DNA from: a virus
Strand: one strand, 5' to 3'
IMG/VR virus record: IMGVR_UViG_3300042887_000125
Coordinates: 1-44,369 of that record
Length of the DNA stretch: 44,369 nucleotides
In this document: one piece after another, positions 17,732 to 25,825 of the stretch
Layout of the letters: the number at the start of each line of letters is the position of its first letter
Numbering within the stretch: position 1 is the first letter of the stretch
Position numbers and translations under genes: made by a program
Notes under the pieces: model-generated
Database searches by the model: none
What the model was told of the DNA's origin: nothing
The model's input: only the letters and a program-made list of their open reading frames with translations

Positions 17732-17753
17732 GGCCCTTACTAATGTAAAGGCC
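17732..17753 (-). terminator. Hairpin downstream of the capsid-decoration pair
   Basis: Read on the - strand, GGCCTTTAC, loop ATTA and GTAAGGGCC form a 9-bp stem with one G-U pair, followed by a pyrimidine-rich CTCCCTTTCTTT. It sits in the 62-base gap after the capsid and decoration genes. T7 has its Tphi terminator in the comparable place after gene 10. Probably a partial terminator. Confidence 0.6.
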
Positions 17754-17769
17754 ATACCCAGTTTATTAC

Positions 17770-18261
17770 TTAGTCCTTGTTGTAGATATACTCAACAACG
17801 ATGCGACCAGCACCAGCTGTTAAGTCATCAACTGAAGGAGTAACTTTTAATTCACCAGCTGCAGCACCAATTGTTTTACCAACTAGAGCACCTGCACCAG
17901 TAACTACGTTACCAGCAGTACCAATTGCTGTTTGAGTTGCCTCAGATACAGTAATTAGACCATCAGCATCAATTACAGTACCACCAGCTTGATAGAGACC
18001 TACGTCTAAATCAGTAGTAGTAGATGTTGAAGTAAATGCTACGTCAACATATAATTTAGCTGAAACGATAGTTGCGTTAGCTGGGATAGAAAGTTGAAGA
18101 CCATTACTTCCTTGTGAAGGAAGATCATTGTAATCAAAATCCCATACAGCTGACTTGATAATACCGTTCTTTGTTGATTGTTGACCACCAAACTTACCGT
18201 TTGTAGTACGAACACCGTAGTAATTAGCTACGCCTCTTTTACCGTCGATTTCAAAACCCAT
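17770..18261 (-). CDS. Capsid-associated structural protein
   Basis: A 163-residue beta-rich protein lying ten bases after the major capsid gene. It begins GFEIDGKRGVANYYGVRTTNGKFGG and contains long Ala/Gly/Thr-rich stretches. The location suggests a decoration or minor head protein; I know of similar hypothetical virion proteins in marine phages but no defined fold name. Confidence 0.65.
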   Translation of the reverse strand: MGFEIDGKRGVANYYGVRTTNGKFGGQQSTKNGIIKSAVWDFDYNDLPSQGSNGLQLSIPANATIVSAKLYVDVAFTSTSTTTDLDVGLYQAGGTVIDADGLITVSEATQTAIGTAGNVVTGAGALVGKTIGAAAGELKVTPSVDDLTAGAGRIVVEYIYNKD

Positions 18262-18271
18262 GTTATTCTCC

Positions 18272-19255
18272 TTAGTATGTAGAACCGCTAGTTAAAATAA
18301 CACCAAGTGTATCAACACGTTGGGCACCAAAACCGAAACGAGAAGTTACTTGATATTTATCAGCACGTTCTTCGTTATCTCTCCAACCTTCAGTCTTAGG
18401 AGCACGTCTCCAAGCATGCATGATTGGTTTTGTTGAGTCATCGGCTACGCACATAAACATGTTAGCTACGTCTCCGATTTCAGCTGTATCGTTTGCTAAG
18501 TTGTATGAAGAAGCGTTTAATGCTTCTGTAGCAGTCTTAACTGGTAAACGATTAGAAGTCCAAATGTCGAAACCAAAGATGTTTCTAACAAATTTGTGAT
18601 CTTTAGCAAAACCTTCTGTAACGATACCTTCGAACATTGGGTTGTTAGATACGCTAACTAAGTTAGTGATGCTATTTAATGTTGCTTCAACGATTGGATC
18701 AACAATAGCGATACGGCCTGCTGTAGGAACATTAGCTTTATCAAATGCTAATTTCATAGCAATGATATCAGATAATGTCATAACGCGTGTAGATGCAGAA
18801 GCACCACCAGCTACCCAACGATGTGGACGGCCGTTAACTAAGTTTACGTTAGCGTTAGTTTGAGCAGCGTTAGCTGTAGCTAAGAAACGTGATTCGTGGT
18901 TTTCACCAAGAGCACGAGTTGATTCCATTGCACGCATAGACATTAATGAGTCTACTTGAGCACCATCTTCACGGAGGTCGTCAGACACTTTCCATGCATC
19001 ACCAACATAGTCAGTGATACCTAAAGTGATAGTACCTGTGTCGATAGGGTTAAAGTTTAATGGAGTATCTTCAGCAGCATCTTGAATTGTTACAGTACCA
19101 ACTGTTTTAATGTTTAAAGTAGTGCCAGAACCGAAGTCTGATACATCTCTCCACATACCTTCAGGTAGTAAGAAATCATGTAAGTTATCAAGAATAAACT
19201 GTGAATACTGTTGTGCCTCAATAAAGGCAGTTGTATTACTAGTTAATTGTGACAT
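18272..19255 (-). CDS. Major capsid protein
   Basis: 327 residues in the size range of HK97-fold capsids, directly after the scaffold gene. The opening LTSNTTAFIEAQQYSQFIL and the later DFGSGTTLNIKT are typical of capsid proteins in T7-like aquatic podoviruses. It forms the icosahedral shell. The codons look more regular than in neighbouring genes, as expected for high expression. Its N-terminal coding segment is partly copied in the small ORF at 16213-16359. Confidence 0.9.
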   Translation of the reverse strand: MSQLTSNTTAFIEAQQYSQFILDNLHDFLLPEGMWRDVSDFGSGTTLNIKTVGTVTIQDAAEDTPLNFNPIDTGTITLGITDYVGDAWKVSDDLREDGAQVDSLMSMRAMESTRALGENHESRFLATANAAQTNANVNLVNGRPHRWVAGGASASTRVMTLSDIIAMKLAFDKANVPTAGRIAIVDPIVEATLNSITNLVSVSNNPMFEGIVTEGFAKDHKFVRNIFGFDIWTSNRLPVKTATEALNASSYNLANDTAEIGDVANMFMCVADDSTKPIMHAWRRAPKTEGWRDNEERADKYQVTSRFGFGAQRVDTLGVILTSGSTY

Positions 19256-19264
19256 ATTATTTCC

Positions 19265-19972
19265 TTAGTTTGATAAATTTAATTTAACTTTTTCACCAGC
19301 AATTTTCCATGCATTGACTAAATCTTTAGTCGTTGCACCTTGTTTGACTCTAGCACTAAGAGTAGACGAATCTACTTTTTGAGTTAAAGCCTGAGTATTA
19401 AGAGAACTAGATGATTTAGATACAGGAGCTATTTTAGCTTCTGATAAACCTGCTAGTTTTAATACTACATTTGGAGAGCTAGCTGCTAAGCTGTTTAGTT
19501 GTTGCTCACTCAGACCATTCTCTTTAGCTACAGACTTATAGACAGTTTCAGCATCAGTACCAAACTTCTCAGTAAACTTTGCAGCTACTTGGGAAGCATT
19601 AGACTTAGCTAGTTTTTGTCTTTCTTTAACTTCAAGAGTTTGATCAACTAGTTGCATTAATTTATCTTGATCAAATTCAACTCCTTGGGGGTTGTCCTTA
19701 GGTTGAATGCCAGACTTAATTTCATCTAAAAGTTCTTCGGTAGTTCTACGTTTAGATAGTTCTTCTCTTGCAGCAGCAAGTTCAGACTCAAGAGTTTGAA
19801 TATGCTTCTGTGCGTGAGGAACTGATTTTAACGCATCTTCTACTGATTGATACTTTTTACCATCACCTACTAATTCAGCAGCTTCTGTCGGAATCTGGAA
19901 TTGTGGTTCTTGGTTATCTTGGTTTTGACCTTCGTTGGTACTTGGGTCGGGTTGATTATTATCTTCAGACAT
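19265..19972 (-). CDS. Scaffolding protein
   Basis: 235 residues, acidic at the N-terminus (Asn/Gln/Asp/Pro-rich, 1-35) and helical afterwards with a predicted coiled coil around 55-80. It lies between portal and capsid, where T7-like phages encode the scaffold that guides shell assembly and then leaves. The sequence is otherwise poorly conserved, as usual for scaffolds. Confidence 0.8.
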   Translation of the reverse strand: MSEDNNQPDPSTNEGQNQDNQEPQFQIPTEAAELVGDGKKYQSVEDALKSVPHAQKHIQTLESELAAAREELSKRRTTEELLDEIKSGIQPKDNPQGVEFDQDKLMQLVDQTLEVKERQKLAKSNASQVAAKFTEKFGTDAETVYKSVAKENGLSEQQLNSLAASSPNVVLKLAGLSEAKIAPVSKSSSSLNTQALTQKVDSSTLSARVKQGATTKDLVNAWKIAGEKVKLNLSN

Positions 19973-20193
19973 TAATTTTCTCCTTTGTCAGGTAATAAAG
20001 ACTGAAGTTTAAGAAATGCTTTTTGGAAACCTAATTGATAGGCTTGATATTCAGCCCAAGAAGGAAGAGAAAAATTCTCTTCATCTACACATTTACGTCT
20101 AGACAATTCAACTTGGTCAGTGATATACGCTTTAAGTAAATCGAAAACTTCTTGTTTTGATAAGCTTTTAGCTTTTTCAGATTTTAAATCCAT
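19972..20193 (-). CDS. Small head-region protein (73 aa)
   Basis: 73 residues, helical and charged, with no recognisable domain. It is the first gene after a strong leftward promoter (20200-20228) and is followed directly by the scaffold and capsid genes. Its start codon lies only about seven bases past the -10 box, so the mRNA may be nearly leaderless. Alternatively the promoter mainly serves the genes downstream. Confidence 0.65.
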   Translation of the reverse strand: MDLKSEKAKSLSKQEVFDLLKAYITDQVELSRRKCVDEENFSLPSWAEYQAYQLGFQKAFLKLQSLLPDKGEN

Positions 20194-20199
20194 ACGATA

Positions 20200-20228
20200 A
20201 TTATAACATAGTTTTGACTAAAAGTCAA
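20200..20228 (-). promoter_or_regulatory. Strong leftward sigma70 promoter before scaffold and capsid
   Basis: Read on the - strand: TTGACT (20223-20228), 17 bases, TATAAT (20200-20205) preceded by TG (TGTTATAAT). It lies in the 42-base gap between the portal and the 73-residue gene, placed to boost the scaffold and capsid messages. Confidence 0.85.
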
Positions 20229-20235
20229 GTACTAA

Positions 20236-22038
20236 TTACATACCTGGCATGCCTGGAGGCACTTCTTCCTGCATCTGAGGTTCCATTAAATTCTCTTCAA
20301 GAGGAGTAGCCTGTTGGATTTGTAAATCTTGTTGTACTTGGTTAACGAGTTTCTGAGTCTCAGCTTGTTCAAATATAGCAACATTCTCTTTAATGAACTC
20401 ATATTGTTCAAAGCCCATGTACTCTTCAACCATCTTAGCAAGACGTTTAGCTGATACATGAGGAGCAATAACTTGACCCATTGGACTATTAAACACACCC
20501 AACATGTTCTGTACAAGTTGTGCTCTAGCAGCATAATGTCTAGCACCAAGAGGACGTAGTTTACCCTTAGCAGTAATATCTGCTTTAGTAATAGAGAGGA
20601 AGTCAGAAACTCCTAAGTCATCATCCATTACCATAGCAATTTCTGCAATATCAAGGTTTCGTCTAGCCATTTCTAACATAGTATTAAGAATGGGTTCAAT
20701 AAACTCAATCTCAAACTTGTTAATCTTATGTTGGAATATACGTCCTGCAGCATTCTGTAATTGTTGTACTTCAAACGCTGTTTTCTCACCAGGACTACGA
20801 ATACCCATAGCTTCTTTAGGAGCTCCTGCCATCTCTTCCATAATAGATAGTAATGCAGCAATCTCATTATTAACTTGGAAAGCTGCTGGGTTAGGAGGTA
20901 GCATAGCTACTTCACCATCTTCAGGAATATGTATAACAGCCTGTGGACCCCACTCAAAAGGCTCTACATCACCTTTAATTGTCATAGGTGGATGAATAGT
21001 AAGATCCATAGCATCAGCTTTAAGATTCTCTAAGTGGTCTACTCTGTACTGTAAACCAACTAGGTTATCTAATGGGCCCATACCATATAAATTGTCTGGT
21101 CTTTCTCTCCAAGCAACATGGTGCTTAGTATCTTTACCTAACCAAGATGGATTCTCAATGTTTCGAATAACATAAGAACGATCAATAATAGTAATAATTC
21201 TACGTTCTTGTAGTTCTCCTGTAGATTCATCATAAAGATCACCTTCAAATTCAAGGATTTCTACTAAACCTGATTGATAGTATTCTTGTAATGAACCAAA
21301 GCCATCAACAATAAATCCTTCAGCTTTATTAATATCTTCCATTTTAAATGCAGAAATGTTTCTACGAACACCAATGGCTTTTTCAAAAGCCGCTTCATCA
21401 TAATTTAATTCTGGATGATACTTTATATCTTTCTTAAGTTCACCTACGCTTTTAACGTAACGAGTAAACTTAGGAGACTCTCTAAATGATTTAGCAGTAG
21501 GATTAAATATAATATCAAAAGGAGAGATACGTTCTACTTTAGGACCTTGGTAAGTCGTAATAGTCTCGCCAGTGTATTGGTCAACATGATTCTCATTAAC
21601 GTAAACTACATCAGCAAAACAGTTACCATAATCAATATAGTCATATACAATTTGAGAAATAGTTTCTCTAAAACCTGACTCTCTTAACTTAGTCTTCATG
21701 TAGGCTTCAATAGCTCTACGCTTATCATGAGTAGATGATTCTAAATTATAACCTTCCCACTTCATCCAATTATCATTAGGGAATAAAGCGTCCATGTAGT
21801 TAGCATGCAAGTTATCTCTAATCTGAGTAAGTTTAGGAAGAGTTGTTTTATTCTTCCAAGGTAGTTTACTATTGGTAGTTTTAGTAGTATCAGTAGCAAA
21901 TAGATAGTTACGGAGTTCTCTCCACTCTATTTCTTTATCATTACGTTGAATCCACCAATTATTATAGAGACCTGATAGTCTTCTAGCTAAACTATCTCTA
22001 TTCAATAATTCTCTAAACTGAGCTACTTTTCCTGCCAT
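20236..22038 (-). CDS. Portal (head-tail connector) protein
   Basis: 600 residues, T7 gp8-like. It lies after the terminase and before the scaffold. The conserved parts include the mid-protein GMGPLDNLVGLQYRVDHLEN and the later EKTAFEVQQLQNAAGRIFQ that is typical of podovirus portals. The C-terminus is Gln/Pro/Met-rich. It forms the ring through which DNA is packaged and ejected. Confidence 0.92.
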   Translation of the reverse strand: MAGKVAQFRELLNRDSLARRLSGLYNNWWIQRNDKEIEWRELRNYLFATDTTKTTNSKLPWKNKTTLPKLTQIRDNLHANYMDALFPNDNWMKWEGYNLESSTHDKRRAIEAYMKTKLRESGFRETISQIVYDYIDYGNCFADVVYVNENHVDQYTGETITTYQGPKVERISPFDIIFNPTAKSFRESPKFTRYVKSVGELKKDIKYHPELNYDEAAFEKAIGVRRNISAFKMEDINKAEGFIVDGFGSLQEYYQSGLVEILEFEGDLYDESTGELQERRIITIIDRSYVIRNIENPSWLGKDTKHHVAWRERPDNLYGMGPLDNLVGLQYRVDHLENLKADAMDLTIHPPMTIKGDVEPFEWGPQAVIHIPEDGEVAMLPPNPAAFQVNNEIAALLSIMEEMAGAPKEAMGIRSPGEKTAFEVQQLQNAAGRIFQHKINKFEIEFIEPILNTMLEMARRNLDIAEIAMVMDDDLGVSDFLSITKADITAKGKLRPLGARHYAARAQLVQNMLGVFNSPMGQVIAPHVSAKRLAKMVEEYMGFEQYEFIKENVAIFEQAETQKLVNQVQQDLQIQQATPLEENLMEPQMQEEVPPGMPGM

Positions 22039-22047
22039 ATTTTTTCC

Positions 22048-23580
22048 TTAGTAAGAAACGCCACCGAAGCGACTATGTGTTATAATATTATTACCTACTG
22101 AGAATGCCCCAACTCTTTGCTTAGGTATCATTGCAATAGATATAGCATTTGCTAATGCATCTTTAATGTCATCATGAGGAGGATGTGCCATTACCAACTC
22201 TTCTTCTAGTGACTGACAATTACCACCTTTATAATGCCATATTTGTAAATTATCATATTTAGGTTCTAATACTGTAGCTACACGTTCGTATTTATCACCT
22301 AGAGACCTTGTTGGTCTAAACTCATCAATAGAAAGAGGTATACCATTAGGTTTAAGATAACTCTCTTTTAATTCTTTAACAATTGTTTGTTGAGCTACAG
22401 TAACCTCAGCTCTAATCTTTCTGAATCCCCATTTTTCCCAAGCTCGTACTATATGTTCATAGTATTCTACAATCCTGTCAGTCTTGAATCTATCAATATC
22501 AAGTACATAGTAATTACCTAGGTGATCTACACCTATAGTAACTAGTGCAGTGTAGTCAGCCTTTTTACGAAGAGAGAAAGCAAAGTCAATAGCAGCATAA
22601 ATATTAAGCTTCCTATCTCTAATATACCAATCTCCTTCTTTATTCTGAAGTATAGACTTATCAAAATACTGAAACTTCTCTGCACTAATTCTTGCAGTAT
22701 CTTCACTATTTGGATTATTGTAGTATTGAGCATAAAATTGTGTAGTGTCAATGTATTTAGCTTTAATACGAGCTAACTCTTTATCATCAAATCCAAACTT
22801 CTTACCATCTGCTCGTGTTTGTTTAGGCCAAAGGAACTCACCTTCAGTCTCAACTACTCTTTGAAACAACTCATATACTTCTTCTTCAGAACTTATATCA
22901 CCATCATCACCATAGAGAGTTTCTTTCATCCCTACCATGGTATCATATATATCTTTTGGATGGTACCTAGTACCTACGACCCATTCTCTAGCGCCTGGAT
23001 TTTCAATGGAAGCAAGCTGAGAGTAAGCAGATTCAACTTTCTCACGACCATCAGCTGTATAAGCGTTGCTAGGAACAACAATATCGTCAAGAACCACAAC
23101 GTCAGCATGAAAACCTGTGGTATTAGATGTAAGACCAACAGCTTTGCAAGTCGCATCACGAACTCCTTCTAATTTACGTTGAGGGTGGTCTACTGCAATC
23201 TCAGATACTGCCCATTTTTCTCGTTTACCTTCTTCTATATTGATCATTTCAGGCCAATATCTACGATAAATAGGGCTATCAATAATTTGTTTAATAGCGT
23301 AAAGCTGTTTCTCAGCTAGGTCTGCCGTAGCAGATACATATAGAATTGTAGTCTCAGGGTATTTAGTAATCCACCAAGCTGTTCTATAAGCAACGAGTTT
23401 ACTCTTCATGTGTCCACGAGGAAGTAAAACTAATTGATTGTTCTTACTTTCTGAACGAGTCCACCATTGTATTAACTCTTCATGTACAGCACCTAACATT
23501 AAGTGGGGTGCTACGAGTTTAATGAAAACAGATAGATCGTTCTCAGCGGACTCTTTAATTAAGTCTACTTTATCTTTCAT
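22048..23580 (-). CDS. Terminase large subunit
   Basis: 510 residues, T7 gp19-like packaging motor. The ATPase domain shows a variant Walker A (RGHMKSK at 55-61), VSATADLAEKQ as the coupling region and Walker B VVVLDDI at 161-167. The nuclease domain begins at D332 (AAIDFAFS) with D342 and a late HDD near 475. Coupled to the DUF6321 gene by TAATG. It packages and cuts concatemeric DNA. Confidence 0.93.
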   Translation of the reverse strand: MKDKVDLIKESAENDLSVFIKLVAPHLMLGAVHEELIQWWTRSESKNNQLVLLPRGHMKSKLVAYRTAWWITKYPETTILYVSATADLAEKQLYAIKQIIDSPIYRRYWPEMINIEEGKREKWAVSEIAVDHPQRKLEGVRDATCKAVGLTSNTTGFHADVVVLDDIVVPSNAYTADGREKVESAYSQLASIENPGAREWVVGTRYHPKDIYDTMVGMKETLYGDDGDISSEEEVYELFQRVVETEGEFLWPKQTRADGKKFGFDDKELARIKAKYIDTTQFYAQYYNNPNSEDTARISAEKFQYFDKSILQNKEGDWYIRDRKLNIYAAIDFAFSLRKKADYTALVTIGVDHLGNYYVLDIDRFKTDRIVEYYEHIVRAWEKWGFRKIRAEVTVAQQTIVKELKESYLKPNGIPLSIDEFRPTRSLGDKYERVATVLEPKYDNLQIWHYKGGNCQSLEEELVMAHPPHDDIKDALANAISIAMIPKQRVGAFSVGNNIITHSRFGGVSY

Positions 23581-23873
23581 TATTTCTTATTTTTATTTCT
23601 AGCAGAGATAGCTCTTGCCTTAGCTTTAGCATCTGCTTTAGATGATGCTCCCCAAGCTTTAAGAGATAACAATAGTCTAGTTGGTTCTCCATTAGGTTTA
23701 CGTTCTGGTCCTGGCATACCTCCCATACGAGCTAAGAAGGAAGCTCTACGTGGATTATCACCTGATTTAACAGGAGCTTTTAGAGTTCCACCTTTATAGG
23801 AAGCTCTTCCTTTGGCATTTAAACCACCCTTAGGATTCTTGCCTTCTTTTCTTGTCCATGCTGGTGTACTCAT
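23580..23873 (-). CDS. DUF6321 family small basic protein
   Basis: 97 residues, strongly basic, with GGLNAKGRASY near residue 16, a central FLARMGGMPGP and an Ala/Lys-rich tail. This matches, from memory, DUF6321 proteins that sit next to terminases in many aquatic phages. Function unknown; the charge suggests DNA association. Confidence 0.75.
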   Translation of the reverse strand: MSTPAWTRKEGKNPKGGLNAKGRASYKGGTLKAPVKSGDNPRRASFLARMGGMPGPERKPNGEPTRLLLSLKAWGASSKADAKAKARAISARNKNKK

Positions 23874-23874
23874 T

Positions 23875-24111
23875 TTATCTAAACCTCGCTGTTTTCTTTG
23901 CTATGTTTTTTGGTTGTTTAACAAACTGTTTTCCTGCTTTGTTACCCTGTGCTTTAGCTTTATTTGTAGAAGCCTTTTCAGAAGGGCTTAGTGCTTTCCA
24001 AGCAGCCTCAGGTAAATATCTTTTTTTACCTTTACTTGGTTTGCCATCAGATGTTTTCCATTTTTGGCTAGACCAAGCTTTTAAAGACTGCTGAGATTTA
24101 GCAAGAGCCAT
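23875..24111 (-). CDS. DUF5872 family small basic protein
   Basis: 78 residues containing TSDGKPSKGKKRYLPEAAW and later NKAGKQFVKQPKNIAKK. This pattern is typical of DUF5872 proteins, common in phages and some host genomes. It is very basic and may bind nucleic acid. It is one of four consecutive lysine-rich genes between the endolysin and the terminase. Confidence 0.75.
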   Translation of the reverse strand: MALAKSQQSLKAWSSQKWKTSDGKPSKGKKRYLPEAAWKALSPSEKASTNKAKAQGNKAGKQFVKQPKNIAKKTARFR

Positions 24112-24287
24112 TACTTATAACCCCCACCTGCTTTTTTATATTGCACGGCAAGAAGTTGAGCTTTACGAGCAGACCATTCACCTGGATCACCACCCTTACT
24201 ACCTGCTTTAATTTTATTAAATAAAGCTTTACGCATAGTTGGTTTAGTATAATTGCCTGCTTGATTTACTTTTGACTTACTAGCCAC
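24111..24287 (-). CDS. Small basic conserved phage protein (58 aa), GTG start
   Basis: A basic protein with QAGNYTKPTMRKALFNKIKA and EWSARKAQ, a pattern found repeatedly in small phage proteins of unknown function. I prefer GTG 24287 as start, giving MASKSKVNQ; GTG 24296 is also possible. It overlaps the 42-residue gene upstream by eight bases and shares its stop region with the next start. Confidence 0.7.
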   Translation of the reverse strand: MASKSKVNQAGNYTKPTMRKALFNKIKAGSKGGDPGEWSARKAQLLAVQYKKAGGGYK

Positions 24288-24408
24288 GCTTTGCACTCTT
24301 TTTCATAGGCTTAGCAGCCATCTTCTTACCTGACTTCTTTGCATATTCTTTAGCTTCTTTTTTACCTTTTTCTGTGTAAGCAAATTTCATTTTTCCGACC
24401 ATTGGCAT
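24280..24408 (-). CDS. Very small basic conserved phage protein (42 aa)
   Basis: A 42-codon ORF starting at ATG 24408 with GGAGAA nine bases before it. The product begins MPMVGKMKFAYTEKGKK and continues as a lysine-rich helix. Close relatives of this short sequence are very frequent in aquatic phage genomes next to the proteins encoded at 23580-24287. Function unknown, perhaps nucleoid-like or capsid-internal. Confidence 0.75.
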   Translation of the reverse strand: MPMVGKMKFAYTEKGKKEAKEYAKKSGKKMAAKPMKKSAKRG

Positions 24409-24420
24409 AACGTTCTCCTT

Positions 24421-24858
24421 TTAGTTAAAGTTTCTAGTACCCTTACTATCTATAATTAACGCTTGCTTACGAGGTTTATAACCCTCTTCACAAAAGCTAA
24501 TATGAATCCAACGATCAAACTCCAAGATAACTTGGTCATACTTAATATCGCTAGATACAATCTTTTTAATAATGTCTTTAGGTGTTCCAAAGGCTGGACA
24601 GATAAAATCTGCCGCCAGTCCTTTTGTGTGTTGGCTTGACGGTTTACTTCCAAGTAATGAGTTAACCATAACAGAACGATAGCCACTATTAATAATAACA
24701 GGTTTACCCAGTAATGTTCTGACATGCTCTAACCCTTCTGCTAAGTTCTTTAAATTAGTTAAAATTAAAGGGCTAGTTGGAGTATTGTCTATTCCATGCC
24801 TTGCTGCTATATCTGACGCTGTTAATTCTTCAAGAGTAAAGTGTTTTGTTAAACTCAT
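24421..24858 (-). CDS. Endolysin, peptidase M15 type
   Basis: 145 residues with the metallopeptidase signature of the VanY/M15 group: SGYRS at 58-62, H77 in SQHTKGLAADF with D84, and H119 in WIHIS. These coordinate zinc in D-Ala / L-Ala-D-Glu peptidoglycan peptidases. There is no signal peptide, so release depends on the holin encoded just upstream (24855-25220), with which it overlaps by ATGA. It cuts the cell wall peptides at lysis. Confidence 0.88.
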   Translation of the reverse strand: MSLTKHFTLEELTASDIAARHGIDNTPTSPLILTNLKNLAEGLEHVRTLLGKPVIINSGYRSVMVNSLLGSKPSSQHTKGLAADFICPAFGTPKDIIKKIVSSDIKYDQVILEFDRWIHISFCEEGYKPRKQALIIDSKGTRNFN

Positions 24859-25220
24859 TTTTTCTTAATATAGAACAAACTTCTTTCACCAAAGAGGTAA
24901 AAACCTACTGCACTAGCAAAGTTATTAACTTCTTCACTAGGTTGACCTGTACATACTGTATATACCCATGTAGAAAGCACAAGAACCCCTATTATAGGCC
25001 TCATTAATCTAACTATGGCTTCTACCCATAAATAAGATGGATTACCTGCCCCAACTTCATTCATTACCTTAAAGAATTCTAGATCAATAGACTTCATTTG
25101 AGTGTATTGTTCTATAGTAGCTGGTTTAAATTGGTCAGGAGCTACAAATTTATTAATTAAAGACTTACCTAAGTCCATAGCTACAGGTAAGAAAGCTGAT
25201 AGTATTGTTATTGGATCCAT
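24855..25220 (-). CDS. Holin (three-TM / GTA-type)
   Basis: 121 residues with hydrophobic segments near the N-terminus (about 3-18), around 70-92 (IVRLMRPIIGVLVLSTWVYT) and at the C-terminus (about 100-116). The MRPIIG motif after a tryptophan-containing stretch is typical of the three-TM holin family of phages and gene transfer agents. It lies directly before the endolysin. It should form the membrane lesion that times lysis. Confidence 0.8.
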   Translation of the reverse strand: MDPITILSAFLPVAMDLGKSLINKFVAPDQFKPATIEQYTQMKSIDLEFFKVMNEVGAGNPSYLWVEAIVRLMRPIIGVLVLSTWVYTVCTGQPSEEVNNFASAVGFYLFGERSLFYIKKK

Positions 25221-25221
25221 A

Positions 25222-25389
25222 TTATTTAAATAAGTTATTTAATAGTAATACAATGATTGTACCAAAAGCACCTAGAAGAATCTGCTCTAGTCTTTTGAGT
25301 CTAGCGTTAATCTGTTCATAGCGTAAAGCACAAATCTCTTCATGAGTACTTATTCTATGGTCTAGGTCTTGTGCTTCAGTCTGTTTCAT
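25222..25389 (-). CDS. XhlA-like small membrane protein (55 aa)
   Basis: A 55-codon ORF starts at ATG 25389 (TAATG with the upstream stop) and ends one base before the holin start. Residues 1-37 are a charged helix with HEEICALRYEQINARLKRLE, resembling a coiled coil, followed by one membrane segment (about 38-52). This is the architecture of XhlA/Rz-like accessory lysis proteins. With the holin and endolysin it makes a three-gene lysis cassette. Confidence 0.75.
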   Translation of the reverse strand: MKQTEAQDLDHRISTHEEICALRYEQINARLKRLEQILLGAFGTIIVLLLNNLFK

Positions 25390-25823
25390 TACATTTCCCA
25401 TTTCTGATCATTAAGAACTGATATTAAAGTTTCAACATTAGATGCAGATTTAATTTCAGATTCTAATCTATTAGCTTCAGCTAAAATGTAGGCACGTTGA
25501 TCAATAACACCTGGTTCAATGTCAAGTGATCGTTCAAATTTACGAAGAACTTGCCAGTCAGTTTGAGCTAACAACTTACCAGCAGTCTCTTTTACTTGTT
25601 TAATATGGTACTCTTTTAACTCTTTTAGATCTTTAGGATTATCAATATTACCATCCCAATAGAATCTATCATCAGCACGAACTGGATCTGGTACTTCAGT
25701 AATACCTATAGCTTGTTTCTGTGCTAATGTTGTTTGATATAACCATTGTGGTGGGTACTGAGTTCCATTTACATCTGTGAATGAACTACCAGGTTGTATT
25801 ACTTTTCCGTTTAATAAAAACAT
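25389..25823 (-). CDS. Tail fibre-associated protein, possible assembly chaperone
   Basis: 144 residues. The C-terminal half is helical, with LAQTDWQVLRKFERS and AYILAEANRLE, as in many phage tail fibre assembly / DUF4376-like proteins. It follows the large fibre gene directly. A chaperone or fibre cap role is an inference from family resemblance and position. Confidence 0.65.
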   Translation of the reverse strand: MFLLNGKVIQPGSSFTDVNGTQYPPQWLYQTTLAQKQAIGITEVPDPVRADDRFYWDGNIDNPKDLKELKEYHIKQVKETAGKLLAQTDWQVLRKFERSLDIEPGVIDQRAYILAEANRLESEIKSASNVETLISVLNDQKWEM

Positions 25824-25825
25824 AA

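Noticed and set aside
20690-20995. 101-codon + strand open frame inside the portal gene
   Set aside because: It is the complementary frame of the conserved portal protein; no ribosome binding site and no family likeness.
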